The notes under the pieces are model-generated. The model was not told where the DNA came from. It saw only the letters and a program-made list of their open reading frames with translations, and made no database searches. Shown one piece after another: positions 6,638 to 13,440 of a stretch of 13,563 nucleotides of DNA; the stretch's first letter is position 1, and every line of letters begins with the position of its first letter. This DNA comes from Pseudomonadota bacterium. Lineage in GTDB: Bacteria; Pseudomonadota; Alphaproteobacteria; Rhizobiales; Xanthobacteraceae. Where the stretch lies: positions 1 through 13,563 of the forward strand of contig JAJYAH010000103.1 in the NCBI GenBank assembly GCA_021779635.1, read 5' to 3'. The position numbers and the translations under genes were made by a program.

Positions 6638-6681
6638 TGTAACAATTCCGTCGCGCAGAAAAACTAAAGAGAGGCAACGGT
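6638..6681 (+). repeat. 44-bp direct repeat, copy B (upstream of the phosphatase-like gene)
   Basis: This is the second copy of the element at 5607-5650, in the same orientation, ending 35 bases before the start codon of the alkaline-phosphatase-superfamily gene. Within it, CTGTAAC-AATT-CCGTCGC (counting the C at 6637) has the spacing of a Pho box (two 7-base half-sites, 4-base AT-rich spacer), though the half-sites only partly match CTGTCAT. The rest of 6566-6716 shows no gene. Confidence 0.75.
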
Positions 6682-6704
6682 CTAGGCCGAATTCTGCTTG
6701 TCAT

Positions 6705-6710
6705 GGAGAG
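6705..6710 (+). promoter_or_regulatory. Shine-Dalgarno sequence of the phosphatase-like gene
   Basis: GGAGAG lies six bases before the ATG at 6717 and selects that start over the in-frame upstream ATG at 6618. The chosen start also begins a clean signal peptide. Confidence 0.75.
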
Positions 6711-6716
6711 ATTTTG

Positions 6717-8570
6717 ATGCGCCGCGCAACCCTGATGCTCGCCGCCGGCCTGACCATGCTGTTCGCGACCGCTGCATCGGCGCAAAATGACCGGCCCAGG
6801 AATCTCATTCTGTTCGTGCCGGACGGATTGCGGGGACGGATCGTGACGCCGCAGACGGCGCCGACGATGGCCGAAGTCCGCGACAAGGGCGTCAATTTCA
6901 GGAATTCACACTCGCTGTTTCCGACCTTTACCACCGCCAACGCCTCCGCGATGGCGACCGGCCACTATCTCGGCGATACCGGCGATTTCAGCAACACGAT
7001 CTACACCGGTTATCCGGTCGAGGCCGCGGGCGGCACCGTCACGCCGTTCCTGGAGGCCGATCCGGTTCTCCACGATGTCGATGAGCATTTCGGCGGCGAC
7101 TATCTGAATGAGGAAACCGTGCTGAAAATGGCGCGCGCCAAAGGCTACAGCACGGCCGCGATGGGCAAAGTGGGCCCCACCCTGATTTTCGACCACACCG
7201 ACAAGACCGGCGCCGACGGCCTGCATTCAATCGTGATCGATGACGCCACCGGCGACACGAAGAAGGGCGTGCCGCTTTCGCAGGAGATGCAGGAAGCGCT
7301 GACCAAGGCCAACCTTCCGCTGGTCACGCCCTCGCGCGGCGAGCATGCCAAGATCGGCGACGCCAGGACGCCGGGTACCCTGGTGCCAAACACCACCCAG
7401 CAGGCCTATTTTGCCGATGTCGCCACCAAGGTCGTGCTGCCGATGTTCAAGGCCCGCAACAAGCCGTTCGTGCTGGTGTTCTGGTCGCGCGATCCGGACG
7501 GCAGCCAGCACAATCAAGGCGATAGCCTCAATACCGTGACCCCCGGCATCAACGGTCCCACCTCGATGGCCGGCATCCGAAATGCCGACGACAATCTGGC
7601 GCAACTGCGCAAGGCGCTCGACGATCTCGGCCTTGCCGCCAACACCAACATCGTCATCACATCCGACCACGGCTTCTCGACGATTTCAAAGGAGAGCAAA
7701 TCCAGTCCCGGGGCAAAAGGAAGCTACGACGACACGCCGAAGGATTTCCTCCCGATGGGCTTTCTCGCGATCGATCTCGCCAAGGCGCTTGACCTGCCGC
7801 TGTTCGATCCAAACAACAAGAACGCGCGCGTCGCCGATAATACGCATCCCAAGGCCGGTAACGGCCTGCTCGGCAATGATCCGGACAAGCCCGACCTCGT
7901 GGTCGCCACCAATGGTGGGTCGGATCTGATCTATTTGCCGAACCGAGACAAGAAGCTGGCGGCGCGCACGATCAAGGCGTTGCTCGCGCAGGATTACGTC
8001 AGCGGGCTTTTCGTCGATGACAAGCTCGGACGTTTCCCCGGCACGCTGGAAATGTCGCAGCTCGGTCTCAAGGGCAAGGCGGTCACGCCGACCCCGTCGA
8101 TCGTGGTCAATTTCCGCACTTACGCGACCGGCTGCGACGAACCGACCAATTGCTCGGTCGAAGTCGCCGATACGGTGCTGCGGCAGGGCCAGGGCATGCA
8201 CGGCAGTTTCGGCCGCGGCGACACCCTGAATTTCACCGCGGCGATCGGGCCGGACTTCAAGGCCGGCTATGTCGATCCGCTGCCGGTCAGCAACGCCGAC
8301 GTCGGTATGACCATCGCGCAATTGATGGGGTTGCGTACCGCGGCCGCAGGCGGATTGACAGGCCGGGTGATGTCGGAGGCCTTGCCCAACGGCATTATCC
8401 CGAAGGCGGCCGACGGAACGATCACCTCCAAGCCCGCGGCAAACGGGCTGCGGACCGTCCTCAAGTACCAGCGCGTGCTGTCGCAGCGTTATTTCGATGC
8501 GGCGGGATTTCCGGGACGGACGGTCGGCCTCGATGCAGAAGGCGACAAGCGAAAAACGGCGGGGAAGTGA
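6717..8570 (+). CDS. Exported alkaline phosphatase superfamily enzyme (phosphodiesterase/nucleotide pyrophosphatase type)
   Basis: The 617-residue protein begins with a Sec signal peptide (MRRATLMLAAGLTMLFATAASA|QN) and should be periplasmic or secreted. The mature part shows the alkaline phosphatase superfamily metal site in order: NLILFVPDGLR (29-39) with D36; the nucleophile region LFPTFTTANASAMATGH (67-83), in which T72 aligns with the nucleophilic threonine of the NPP-type motif PTxTxPN; FWSRDPDGSQHNQGD (255-269) with D261 and H265; ITSDHGFS (314-321) with D317 and H318; and GMHGSFGRGD (493-502) with H495. A full ligand set suggests an active two-metal phosphohydrolase. Phosphodiesterase, nucleotide pyrophosphatase or sulfatase-like activity cannot be separated from sequence. 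The insert between the nucleophile and the D261 motif is long (about 180 residues), larger than in minimal NPPs. It follows the exported nuclease on the same strand, and a 44-bp element precedes both. Confidence 0.88.
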   Translation: MRRATLMLAAGLTMLFATAASAQNDRPRNLILFVPDGLRGRIVTPQTAPTMAEVRDKGVNFRNSHSLFPTFTTANASAMATGHYLGDTGDFSNTIYTGYPVEAAGGTVTPFLEADPVLHDVDEHFGGDYLNEETVLKMARAKGYSTAAMGKVGPTLIFDHTDKTGADGLHSIVIDDATGDTKKGVPLSQEMQEALTKANLPLVTPSRGEHAKIGDARTPGTLVPNTTQQAYFADVATKVVLPMFKARNKPFVLVFWSRDPDGSQHNQGDSLNTVTPGINGPTSMAGIRNADDNLAQLRKALDDLGLAANTNIVITSDHGFSTISKESKSSPGAKGSYDDTPKDFLPMGFLAIDLAKALDLPLFDPNNKNARVADNTHPKAGNGLLGNDPDKPDLVVATNGGSDLIYLPNRDKKLAARTIKALLAQDYVSGLFVDDKLGRFPGTLEMSQLGLKGKAVTPTPSIVVNFRTYATGCDEPTNCSVEVADTVLRQGQGMHGSFGRGDTLNFTAAIGPDFKAGYVDPLPVSNADVGMTIAQLMGLRTAAAGGLTGRVMSEALPNGIIPKAADGTITSKPAANGLRTVLKYQRVLSQRYFDAAGFPGRTVGLDAEGDKRKTAGK

Positions 8571-8579
8571 CCCCGCCGT
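8556..8579 (+). terminator. Hairpin overlapping the phosphatase stop codon
   Basis: ACGGCGGGG (8556-8564), loop AAGTGA (8565-8570, containing the TGA stop) and CCCCGCCGT (8571-8579) form a perfect 9-bp GC-rich stem. A short TTTT follows only at 8589-8592, so it is a probable but not canonical intrinsic terminator for the phosphatase-like gene. Confidence 0.5.
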
Positions 8580-8580
8580 C

Positions 8581-8684
8581 CTGGAGCGTTTTCCAGCGAC
8601 GTGGATACCGGTTCGCGTGAAAAAAACGCGTCAAATAAAGAAGTGGAGCTTCCATTCCGATCCAATCGGAACGGAAGCTCCAGC
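8581..8684. repeat. Dispersed intergenic repeat with a long hairpin
   Basis: The first part holds GCGTTTT (8586-8592) and its complement AAAACGC (8623-8629) around GGATACCGGTTCGCGTGAA, a sequence I remember as a frequent intergenic repeat in Bradyrhizobium and relatives. The second part is a long imperfect palindrome: TGGAGCTTCC (8644-8653) pairs with GGAAGCTCCA (8673-8682), and TTCCGAT (8655-8661) pairs with ATCGGAA (8665-8671), around a 3-base loop with one A-C mismatch. It lies between the convergent phosphatase-like gene and the 193-aa unknown gene and could terminate both. The 'dispersed' label rests on memory, as only one copy is in the window. Confidence 0.65.
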
Positions 8685-8702
8685 CCGCGGTTCCGAGTGA
8701 AT

Positions 8703-9284
8703 TCACATTCCGATGTCGAACACGTTCGGGAGGTGTGCCAGGGGCAGCGCGGCCGCGCCCACAATGGTGGCGACCAGTCTCATCAGGGTACGGCTGCTGC
8801 GGTGCTTGCCCCGCATCTGGCTTGCGATCCATTCAAGCACTTCGGTATCGACGCCGACCGCCCGGGTCGGTGCCCAGCTTTCGATTGCCGTGTCCGGCGA
8901 CAGCGCAACGGTGCGCGGCGGCACCGGCAAGCCGGACGCCGAGGCGGCGTGGTGCACGACCGCCTTGGCCAACAGGTCGTCGAAACGTCCGTCGTCGCTG
9001 CGCTCGGCGGCGGCATCGTTGATTTCAAACAGCGCTTCGGCTTCGGCCCGGCTGACCGGCTGGTGCTCGACCGCAGACGCGGTCAGGATGCGCGCGCACC
9101 AGGCGGCGTCGGCGGCATCCAGCGCGCGGGAAAAGTGAACACGGCCCTTTGTGGTGGGCCCCTCGCCGGTGATCACGCCATCGCGCACCATCGTCAGCGC
9201 TTGCGCGGCGGTGTTCCGGCAGGAAATCTTCGGGGTTTCGGTGGCGCCGATCAGTTCGGCAACGTTGGCGGTAGAGGCAGACAT
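8703..9284 (-). CDS. Conserved-looking protein of unknown function (193 aa)
   Basis: I do not recognise a named family. The start ATG (complement of 9282-9284) has GAGAAG six bases upstream, which supports it. Codon use is normal for the window, so it is very probably real. Visible parts are a segment with C22 and C63 (ISCRNTAAQALTMV at 20-33; VHFSRALDAADAAWCARIL at 49-67), an acidic helical region EAEALFEINDAAAERSDDGRFDDLLAKAVVHH (81-112), and W137 and W152 with a probable helix between. A hydrophobic C-terminal stretch (about 168-190, LMRLVATIVGAAALPLAHLP) could be a membrane anchor or buried helix. There is no signal peptide. The acidic region slightly recalls TerB-like or EF-hand-like helices but no ligand set is convincing. 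It is divergent from the peroxiredoxin gene across a 371-bp spacer. Confidence 0.85.
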   Translation of the reverse strand: MSASTANVAELIGATETPKISCRNTAAQALTMVRDGVITGEGPTTKGRVHFSRALDAADAAWCARILTASAVEHQPVSRAEAEALFEINDAAAERSDDGRFDDLLAKAVVHHAASASGLPVPPRTVALSPDTAIESWAPTRAVGVDTEVLEWIASQMRGKHRSSRTLMRLVATIVGAAALPLAHLPNVFDIGM

Positions 9285-9655
9285 TGGTACTTCTCGTTTT
9301 CTTCTTCTGGTTCAGCATTTCCATGCGGGCGTAAACGAATGGTTAATGATTCGAAACTTGCGCTCCGACATTTTTAAATGGTTGCTGATTGGTCGCTGTG
9401 ACGTCCGTCACGGTTCATGTGCATCGCAACATGGTCCGGCAGGGGTGGGGCGCGCAAGCGGCAAGATCGGGGCAATTATGTTTCTGAAGCCGTTGTGGTT
9501 TTTCCGTTGCGGGGGGCGGGATCAAAAGAAGATGCTAGGAATTCCTCAGGGTTGAGAAGAATTTTATCCTTTTGCGGGGGCCGTTCCGTTCGGCTACCCC
9601 TGCCCCTATGATCAGGCGACGGATTTCATCCCTGACTGAACGACATGAGGTCGAA
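9285..9655. other. 371-bp divergent intergenic region
   Basis: No convincing gene is seen here. It holds the Shine-Dalgarno sequence of the 193-aa gene at the left, an imperfect dyad CGAAT...ATTCG at 9336-9353, a CRP/FNR-like palindrome at 9397-9412, A/T-rich patches near 9370-9380 and 9553-9572, and GAGG (9647-9650) before the peroxiredoxin start. A GGGG-GCCG / CGGC-TACCCC imperfect hairpin lies near 9575-9600, in the likely leader of the peroxiredoxin mRNA. I looked for an EcfG-type GGAAC-N16/17-CGTT promoter and found none. Confidence 0.6.
9397..9412. promoter_or_regulatory. CRP/FNR-superfamily-like operator palindrome
   Basis: TGTGACGTCCGTCACG contains TGTGA-N6-TCAC, the half-site and spacing of the CRP consensus TGTGA-N6-TCACA, and a perfect GTGACG/CGTCAC dyad. 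It lies about 110 bases before the 193-aa gene and 244 bases before the peroxiredoxin gene. Which regulator binds, if any, is not known. Confidence 0.4.
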
Positions 9656-10315
9656 ATGGCTCTTCAAATTGGCGCTGTGGCCCCGGATTTCGAGGCCGAA
9701 ACCACCGACGGCAAGATCAAATTCCATGACTGGATCGGCAACAGCTGGGCGCTGCTGTTCTCGCACCCAAAGGATTTCACCCCGGTCTGCACCACCGAGC
9801 TCGGCGCGCTCGCGAAGCTGAAACCGGAATTCGACAAGCGCGGCGTCAAACTGATCGGACTAAGCGTCGACCCCGTGGACCGGCACGCAAAATGGTCCGA
9901 AGACATCAAGGAGACACAGGGCGCTGCGCCGAACTATCCGATGATCGGCGATACCGATTTCAAGGTGTCGAAGCTCTACGACATGCTGCCGGCATCCGCT
10001 TCCGGCGACGTCGCTACCCGCACTGCTGCCGACAACCAGACGGTCCGCAACGTCTTCATCATCGGGCCGGACAAGAAGATCAAGCTGGTGCTGGTCTATC
10101 CCATGACGACGGGACGCAATTTCCAGGAAATCCTGCGTGTGATCGATTCGTTGCAGATGACGGCGAAGCATCGCGTCGCGACACCCGCTGACTGGAAGCA
10201 AGGCGAAGACGTCATCATTTCCGGTTCGGTCAGCGACGACGAGGCCAGGACGATCTATCCGCAGGGCTGGAAATCGCCGAAGCCCTATATCAGGATCGTG
10301 CCACAGCCGAAGTAA
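9656..10315 (+). CDS. Peroxiredoxin, 1-Cys (Prx6) type
   Basis: The 219-residue protein reduces peroxides with a cysteine thiol in the cytoplasm. The N-terminal AhpC/TSA domain shows GAVAPDFEAETTDGKIKFHDW (6-26) and the active-site motif FSHPKDFTPVCTTELG (35-50) with peroxidatic C45 and T42. LIGLSVD is followed by a long C-terminal part with TGRNFQEILRVIDSLQ and PADWKQGEDVII, the Prx6-specific dimerisation domain with the W-xPG-x-D-like feature. C45 is the only cysteine, so it must be a 1-Cys enzyme that needs an external reductant. The start at 9656 is supported by GAGG five bases upstream and by MALQIGAVAPDF, the family N-terminus. The frame extends upstream without similarity. It converges on the DUF2177 gene and is divergent from the 193-aa unknown gene. 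Confidence 0.95.
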   Translation: MALQIGAVAPDFEAETTDGKIKFHDWIGNSWALLFSHPKDFTPVCTTELGALAKLKPEFDKRGVKLIGLSVDPVDRHAKWSEDIKETQGAAPNYPMIGDTDFKVSKLYDMLPASASGDVATRTAADNQTVRNVFIIGPDKKIKLVLVYPMTTGRNFQEILRVIDSLQMTAKHRVATPADWKQGEDVIISGSVSDDEARTIYPQGWKSPKPYIRIVPQPK

Positions 10316-10319
10316 CGTT

Positions 10320-10336
10320 GTTGCCGCCACGGCAAC
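10320..10336 (+). terminator. Short hairpin just after the peroxiredoxin stop
   Basis: GTTGCCG-CCA-CGGCAAC is a perfect 7-bp stem with a 3-base loop, beginning 4 bases after the stop codon. There is no T-run, so termination at this point is tentative. Confidence 0.4.
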
Positions 10337-10357
10337 CAGCACCTTGACCTGAACTTT

Positions 10358-10396
10358 GTCATGGCCGGGCATACGGTGCTTTTGCCCTACCATGAC
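10358..10396. repeat. Hairpin repeat between convergent genes, possible bidirectional terminator
   Basis: GTCATGGCCGGGCA (10358-10371) pairs with TGCCCTACCATGAC (10383-10396), 12 of 14 positions, around an 11-base loop containing TGCTT. The GTCATGGCCGGGC half is a sequence I remember from Bradyrhizobium intergenic repeats. Its place between the peroxiredoxin stop and the DUF2177 stop fits a shared terminator. Confidence 0.5.
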
Positions 10397-10409
10397 GAAG
10401 AATAGAGCT

Positions 10410-10811
10410 TCAGATTTCCGGCGCTATCCAGCCGGCGATCATCAGCCCGATGGTGGCCGACACGGCGGTCACGAATGTTCCCCAGCACACATCGACCACG
10501 ACCACCGGCCAGGTCCAGTGCTTCAAAAGCGACAGCGAGGTAAGCTCGAACGTCGCGTAGCAAAACAACCCGAACAGCGCGCCGTACAGCAGTGTCGATT
10601 GCCACGTCGCGGTTGCCGGACCGCTGACGAAGATCAGGATGCCCACCACGTAAAGCAGATAGAACAAGATCGCAGGTGCGAGCCTGACGTCACCGAGCAT
10701 GTCGCCGACCTGCGAGGTGAAAAAGCCTTTGGCGATGGTCCCGAGAAACAGAAAATCGATCGGGATCATCACAATCAATGTCGCCAGATAAAGAATGGCG
10801 TATCGTTTCAC
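10410..10811 (-). CDS. DUF2177-family inner membrane protein
   Basis: The 133-residue protein is mostly hydrophobic, with four likely transmembrane helices at about 5-25, 45-63, 73-93 and 101-127. Family-like features are IPIDFLFLGTIAKGF (16-30), the short soluble loop with DMLGDVRL, LLYGALFGLFCYATFELTSLSLL (74-96), and HWTWPVVVVDVCWG (98-111). This matches my recollection of DUF2177, whose function is unknown. The start is GTG (complement of 10809-10811), chosen because GGGAGGA lies four bases upstream; longer starts would lose this site and add an unrelated hydrophilic tail. It is divergent from the photolyase gene with a 113-base spacer and converges on the peroxiredoxin gene. Pairing with a photolyase suggests a light or oxidative-stress connection, but that is inference. 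Confidence 0.88.
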   Translation of the reverse strand: MKRYAILYLATLIVMIPIDFLFLGTIAKGFFTSQVGDMLGDVRLAPAILFYLLYVVGILIFVSGPATATWQSTLLYGALFGLFCYATFELTSLSLLKHWTWPVVVVDVCWGTFVTAVSATIGLMIAGWIAPEI

Positions 10812-10815
10812 TTTA

Positions 10816-10822
10816 TCCTCCC
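10816..10822 (-). promoter_or_regulatory. Strong Shine-Dalgarno sequence before a GTG start
   Basis: GGGAGGA on the minus strand, four bases from the GTG at 10811, decides the start of the DUF2177 gene and explains efficient use of the weaker codon. Confidence 0.75.
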
Positions 10823-10924
10823 GCGCTGTTTGCGCGTGCATCTCCATGTACGCAGCGGACGGGATAAGGTTGCAATACATTTCAAAGACGGACCCAAACG
10901 CCCGACTTCCGAGTTGACCGCCTG

Positions 10925-12382
10925 ATGGCCAGCAAATCCTTACCTCCCTGCATCGTCTGGTTTCGCGACGACCTGCGCCTTTCCGATCACTACGCCTTGC
11001 ACGCCGCCTCGAATACCGGCGCGCCGACGATTTGTCTTTATGTGCTCGATGAGGTGAGCGGAGCGCCGAATGCACGTCCCCTTGGCGGCGCAGCGCGCTG
11101 GTGGCTGGCGCAGTCGCTCCAGGCCTTGCAAAAAAGCCTGCACTCGATCGGCGCAGCGCTGGTGCTGCGCAAAGGGCCCACGGCCCGGATCATCGCCGAA
11201 TTGGCTCGCGAGACCAACGCCGAAGCGGTGTTCTGGAACGACATGGCGCAAGCGCCGCATCGGGCCATCGCCGATCAAACCGCCGCCGCACTGAAGGAGA
11301 TCGGCGTCACGTCGCACAGCTTTCCAGGCGATCTCTTGGTGGCCCCCGCCGAGATCCGCAACAAGGAAAACAGAGGACTACGGGTATTCACGCCGTTCTG
11401 GCGCCGCGTGCAGGCCCTGGGCGAACCGCGCACACCTGTGCCCGCGCCGAAGCGGTTGCGGCCCGGACCGAACCTTGCAAGCGACAGCATCGGAGGCTGG
11501 GGTCTCGAACCGAAGCAGCCGGATTGGGCCGGAGGACTGCGCGATATGTGGACGCCGGGTGAAATATCCGCTCACGCTCTGCTCGGCGCATTTCTTGAAG
11601 GCGGTGTGGCCGGATATGCCATCGGCCGCGACCGACCCGATCGCAACGCCACGTCAAGGCTCTCCCCGCATCTGCGCTTTGGCGAGATCAGTCCAAGGCA
11701 GGTCTGGCATGCCGCGCGCTTTGCCGCCGCCGGGCGCCATGGCCTTGCCGATAGCATCGACAAGTTCCTGAGTGAATTGGGCTGGCGTGAATTCTGCCGT
11801 CATCTGCTGTTTGACGTCCCGGACCTGGCAACCCGAAACCTGCAAGGCGCGTTCAACGCCTTTCCATGGAGGCACAACGACAAGGCCCTCCAGGCGTGGC
11901 AACGCGGTCTAACCGGTTACCCCATCGTCGATGCCGGGATGCGCGAACTCTGGCACACCGGCGTCATGCACAATCGAGTACGGATGGTTGCCGCGTCGTT
12001 TCTGGTCAAGCACCTCCTGATCGACTGGCGCGAGGGAGAAAAATGGTTCTGGGACACGCTGGTCGACGCCGATCCCGGCAGCAATCCTGCCAACTGGCAA
12101 TGGGTCGCCGGCTGTGGCGCGGACGCCGCGCCCTACTTCCGCGTGTTCAATCCAATTCTGCAGGGCGCAAAGTTCGATCCCGATGGCGTCTATGTCCGAC
12201 GCTGGGTGCCGGAACTTGCGCAGTTGCCGACCGGCGTGATCCACCAGCCATGGAGTGCGAGGCCACTAGAGCTTGCAAGCGCGGGCGTGGAGCTTGGCAA
12301 GACCTATCCGAAGCCGCTCGTCGATCACCGAAGGGGCCGCGAACGCGCACTCGCCGCCTATGCAAAAGTCCGCAGCGCATAG
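10925..12382 (+). CDS. phrB: Deoxyribodipyrimidine photolyase (class I CPD photolyase)
   Basis: The 485-residue flavoprotein repairs UV-induced cyclobutane pyrimidine dimers using blue light. The N-terminal antenna domain starts PPCIVWFRDDLRLSDHYAL (7-25). The FAD-binding domain has TSRLSPHLRFGEISPRQVW (243-261), LSELGWREFCRHLL (282-295), TGYPIVDAGMRELWHTGVMHN (330-350), VRMVAASFLVKHLLIDWREGE and WQWVAGCGADAAPYFRVFNP. Counting against E. coli PhrB, the electron-transfer tryptophan triad is intact (W315, W368, W391 for W306, W359, W382, with identical spacing). The CPD-binding residues E284 and W287, N350, M354 and the flavin-facing N387 also match. This supports a CPD photolyase, not a cryptochrome. 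The start at 10925 gives the normal N-terminus, although its Shine-Dalgarno is weak. It is divergent from the DUF2177 gene. Confidence 0.96.
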   Translation: MASKSLPPCIVWFRDDLRLSDHYALHAASNTGAPTICLYVLDEVSGAPNARPLGGAARWWLAQSLQALQKSLHSIGAALVLRKGPTARIIAELARETNAEAVFWNDMAQAPHRAIADQTAAALKEIGVTSHSFPGDLLVAPAEIRNKENRGLRVFTPFWRRVQALGEPRTPVPAPKRLRPGPNLASDSIGGWGLEPKQPDWAGGLRDMWTPGEISAHALLGAFLEGGVAGYAIGRDRPDRNATSRLSPHLRFGEISPRQVWHAARFAAAGRHGLADSIDKFLSELGWREFCRHLLFDVPDLATRNLQGAFNAFPWRHNDKALQAWQRGLTGYPIVDAGMRELWHTGVMHNRVRMVAASFLVKHLLIDWREGEKWFWDTLVDADPGSNPANWQWVAGCGADAAPYFRVFNPILQGAKFDPDGVYVRRWVPELAQLPTGVIHQPWSARPLELASAGVELGKTYPKPLVDHRRGRERALAAYAKVRSA

Positions 12383-12383
12383 A

Positions 12384-12401
12384 CACGTTCGCTCCAACGT
12401 G
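12384..12401. terminator. Hairpin between convergent photolyase and exporter genes
   Basis: CACGTT-CGCTCC-AACGTG is a perfect 6-bp stem with a 6-base loop, starting 2 bases after the photolyase stop. TTTT occurs 16 bases later (12417-12420). It is a plausible but weak terminator in the 50-base gap to the convergent exporter gene. Confidence 0.4.
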
Positions 12402-12432
12402 CCGGATCAACCACCCTTTTCTCGCAGCCGAG

Positions 12433-13335
12433 TCAGACCCGCGCGCGCCGGTTGACCAGAAAGACCGCCGCGGCGCAGGCAACCATGCCGGCCATCGCGA
12501 TCCGGTCGAGCCGTTCGCCGAACAGGATGAAGGCCATCAGCGCGGTCACCGCCGGCACCAGGTAGAACAGGCTCGCCACCGACGTGGCTGCCGAGCGCCG
12601 GATCAGCCAGTACAACAGCCCGATCGATCCGATCGACAGCACCACCGCGAGCCAGACCACCGACAGCACGAACTCGCTGGTCCAATGCACCGCATTGCTC
12701 TCGAACAGCCACGCGCCGACGGCGAAGAAGATCGTGACCGCGACGTACTGGACGAGATTGCCGGCCCGCCAGTCGATGTCGCCGCAATAGCGCCGCTGAT
12801 AGAGCGTTCCCAGGGTGATGCTGACCAGCGACACGCCGGAAGCCAGCCAGCCCCAGCCCGCGTCCCCGCTCATGGGGCGGTTATGCAGGATCAGCACCAC
12901 GCCGCCGAGTCCGAGCAGCAGCCCGCTCCATTGCAGCGGCGAGACGCGTTCGCCGAGCCAGCGGTTCGCCAGGGTCGAGGTCAGGATCGGCTGCAGGCCC
13001 GGAATCAGCGCCGAGAGTCCGGCCGGAATCGAATGCGCGATCGCAATCGCGGTCCCGCCCAGATAAAACCCGTGCACCAGGATGCCCGCCGCCACGCTGT
13101 GGGCAACGCCTGACCGGCTTGGCCAGGTTGGCCGCGCGATCGCGACAATGATCGCCATCAGCCCGACCACCAAAATCATGCGGATTGCGAGATAGGTCAG
13201 CGGCTCGGCGCTGTTCAGCACATATTTGGTGCCGATAAAGCCGGTACTCCAGAGCACGACAAAAATCGCCGGCGCCGCCCGCGCGGCAAAAATTTCAAAG
13301 TCTTTGCTCATTTGCAGCACTGATTGCCTGAACAT
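12433..13335 (-). CDS. DMT superfamily (EamA) transporter
   Basis: The 300-residue protein has about ten hydrophobic helices in two homologous halves, the layout of EamA/DMT exporters. Repeat 1 includes [20 protein letters not shown] (21-40), with the typical WSTGFI, and ends in [38 protein letters not shown] (114-151). Repeat 2 includes [41 protein letters not shown] (255-295). The LGER and FGER motifs before the last helix of each half are characteristic. DMT exporters move metabolites such as amino acids or drugs across the inner membrane; the substrate cannot be told. Two starts are possible, ATG at 13335 or ATG at 13311 (MSKDFEIF), neither with a strong ribosome site. It is divergent from the PhzF-family gene and converges on the photolyase gene. 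Confidence 0.92.
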   Translation of the reverse strand: MFRQSVLQMSKDFEIFAARAAPAIFVVLWSTGFIGTKYVLNSAEPLTYLAIRMILVVGLMAIIVAIARPTWPSRSGVAHSVAAGILVHGFYLGGTAIAIAHSIPAGLSALIPGLQPILTSTLANRWLGERVSPLQWSGLLLGLGGVVLILHNRPMSGDAGWGWLASGVSLVSITLGTLYQRRYCGDIDWRAGNLVQYVAVTIFFAVGAWLFESNAVHWTSEFVLSVVWLAVVLSIGSIGLLYWLIRRSAATSVASLFYLVPAVTALMAFILFGERLDRIAMAGMVACAAAVFLVNRRARV

Positions 13336-13440
13336 GTGTTATCCGGCAATCGTAAATCCGGCGGGACCGCTCGCTGGAAAACGCAGATCGAAGACGCGGC
13401 GGCGAGTCCATTCGCGGCGTGCCGACTTTCCGGGAAGGTG

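Noticed and set aside
9285..9655. EcfG general-stress promoter (GGAAC-N16/17-CGTT) before the peroxiredoxin gene
   Set aside because: I looked on both strands and found a GGAAC only on the minus strand near 9583-9590, without a properly spaced CGTT.
10356..10925. Plus-strand open frame opposite the DUF2177 gene
   Set aside because: The minus-strand frame has clear transmembrane helices and a strong ribosome site, while this one begins inside a hairpin repeat.
11866..13113. 415-codon plus-strand open frame across the photolyase 3' end and the exporter gene
   Set aside because: It overlaps the conserved FAD domain of photolyase in another frame and then runs antisense to the EamA transporter; Arg/Gln/His-rich with no domain.
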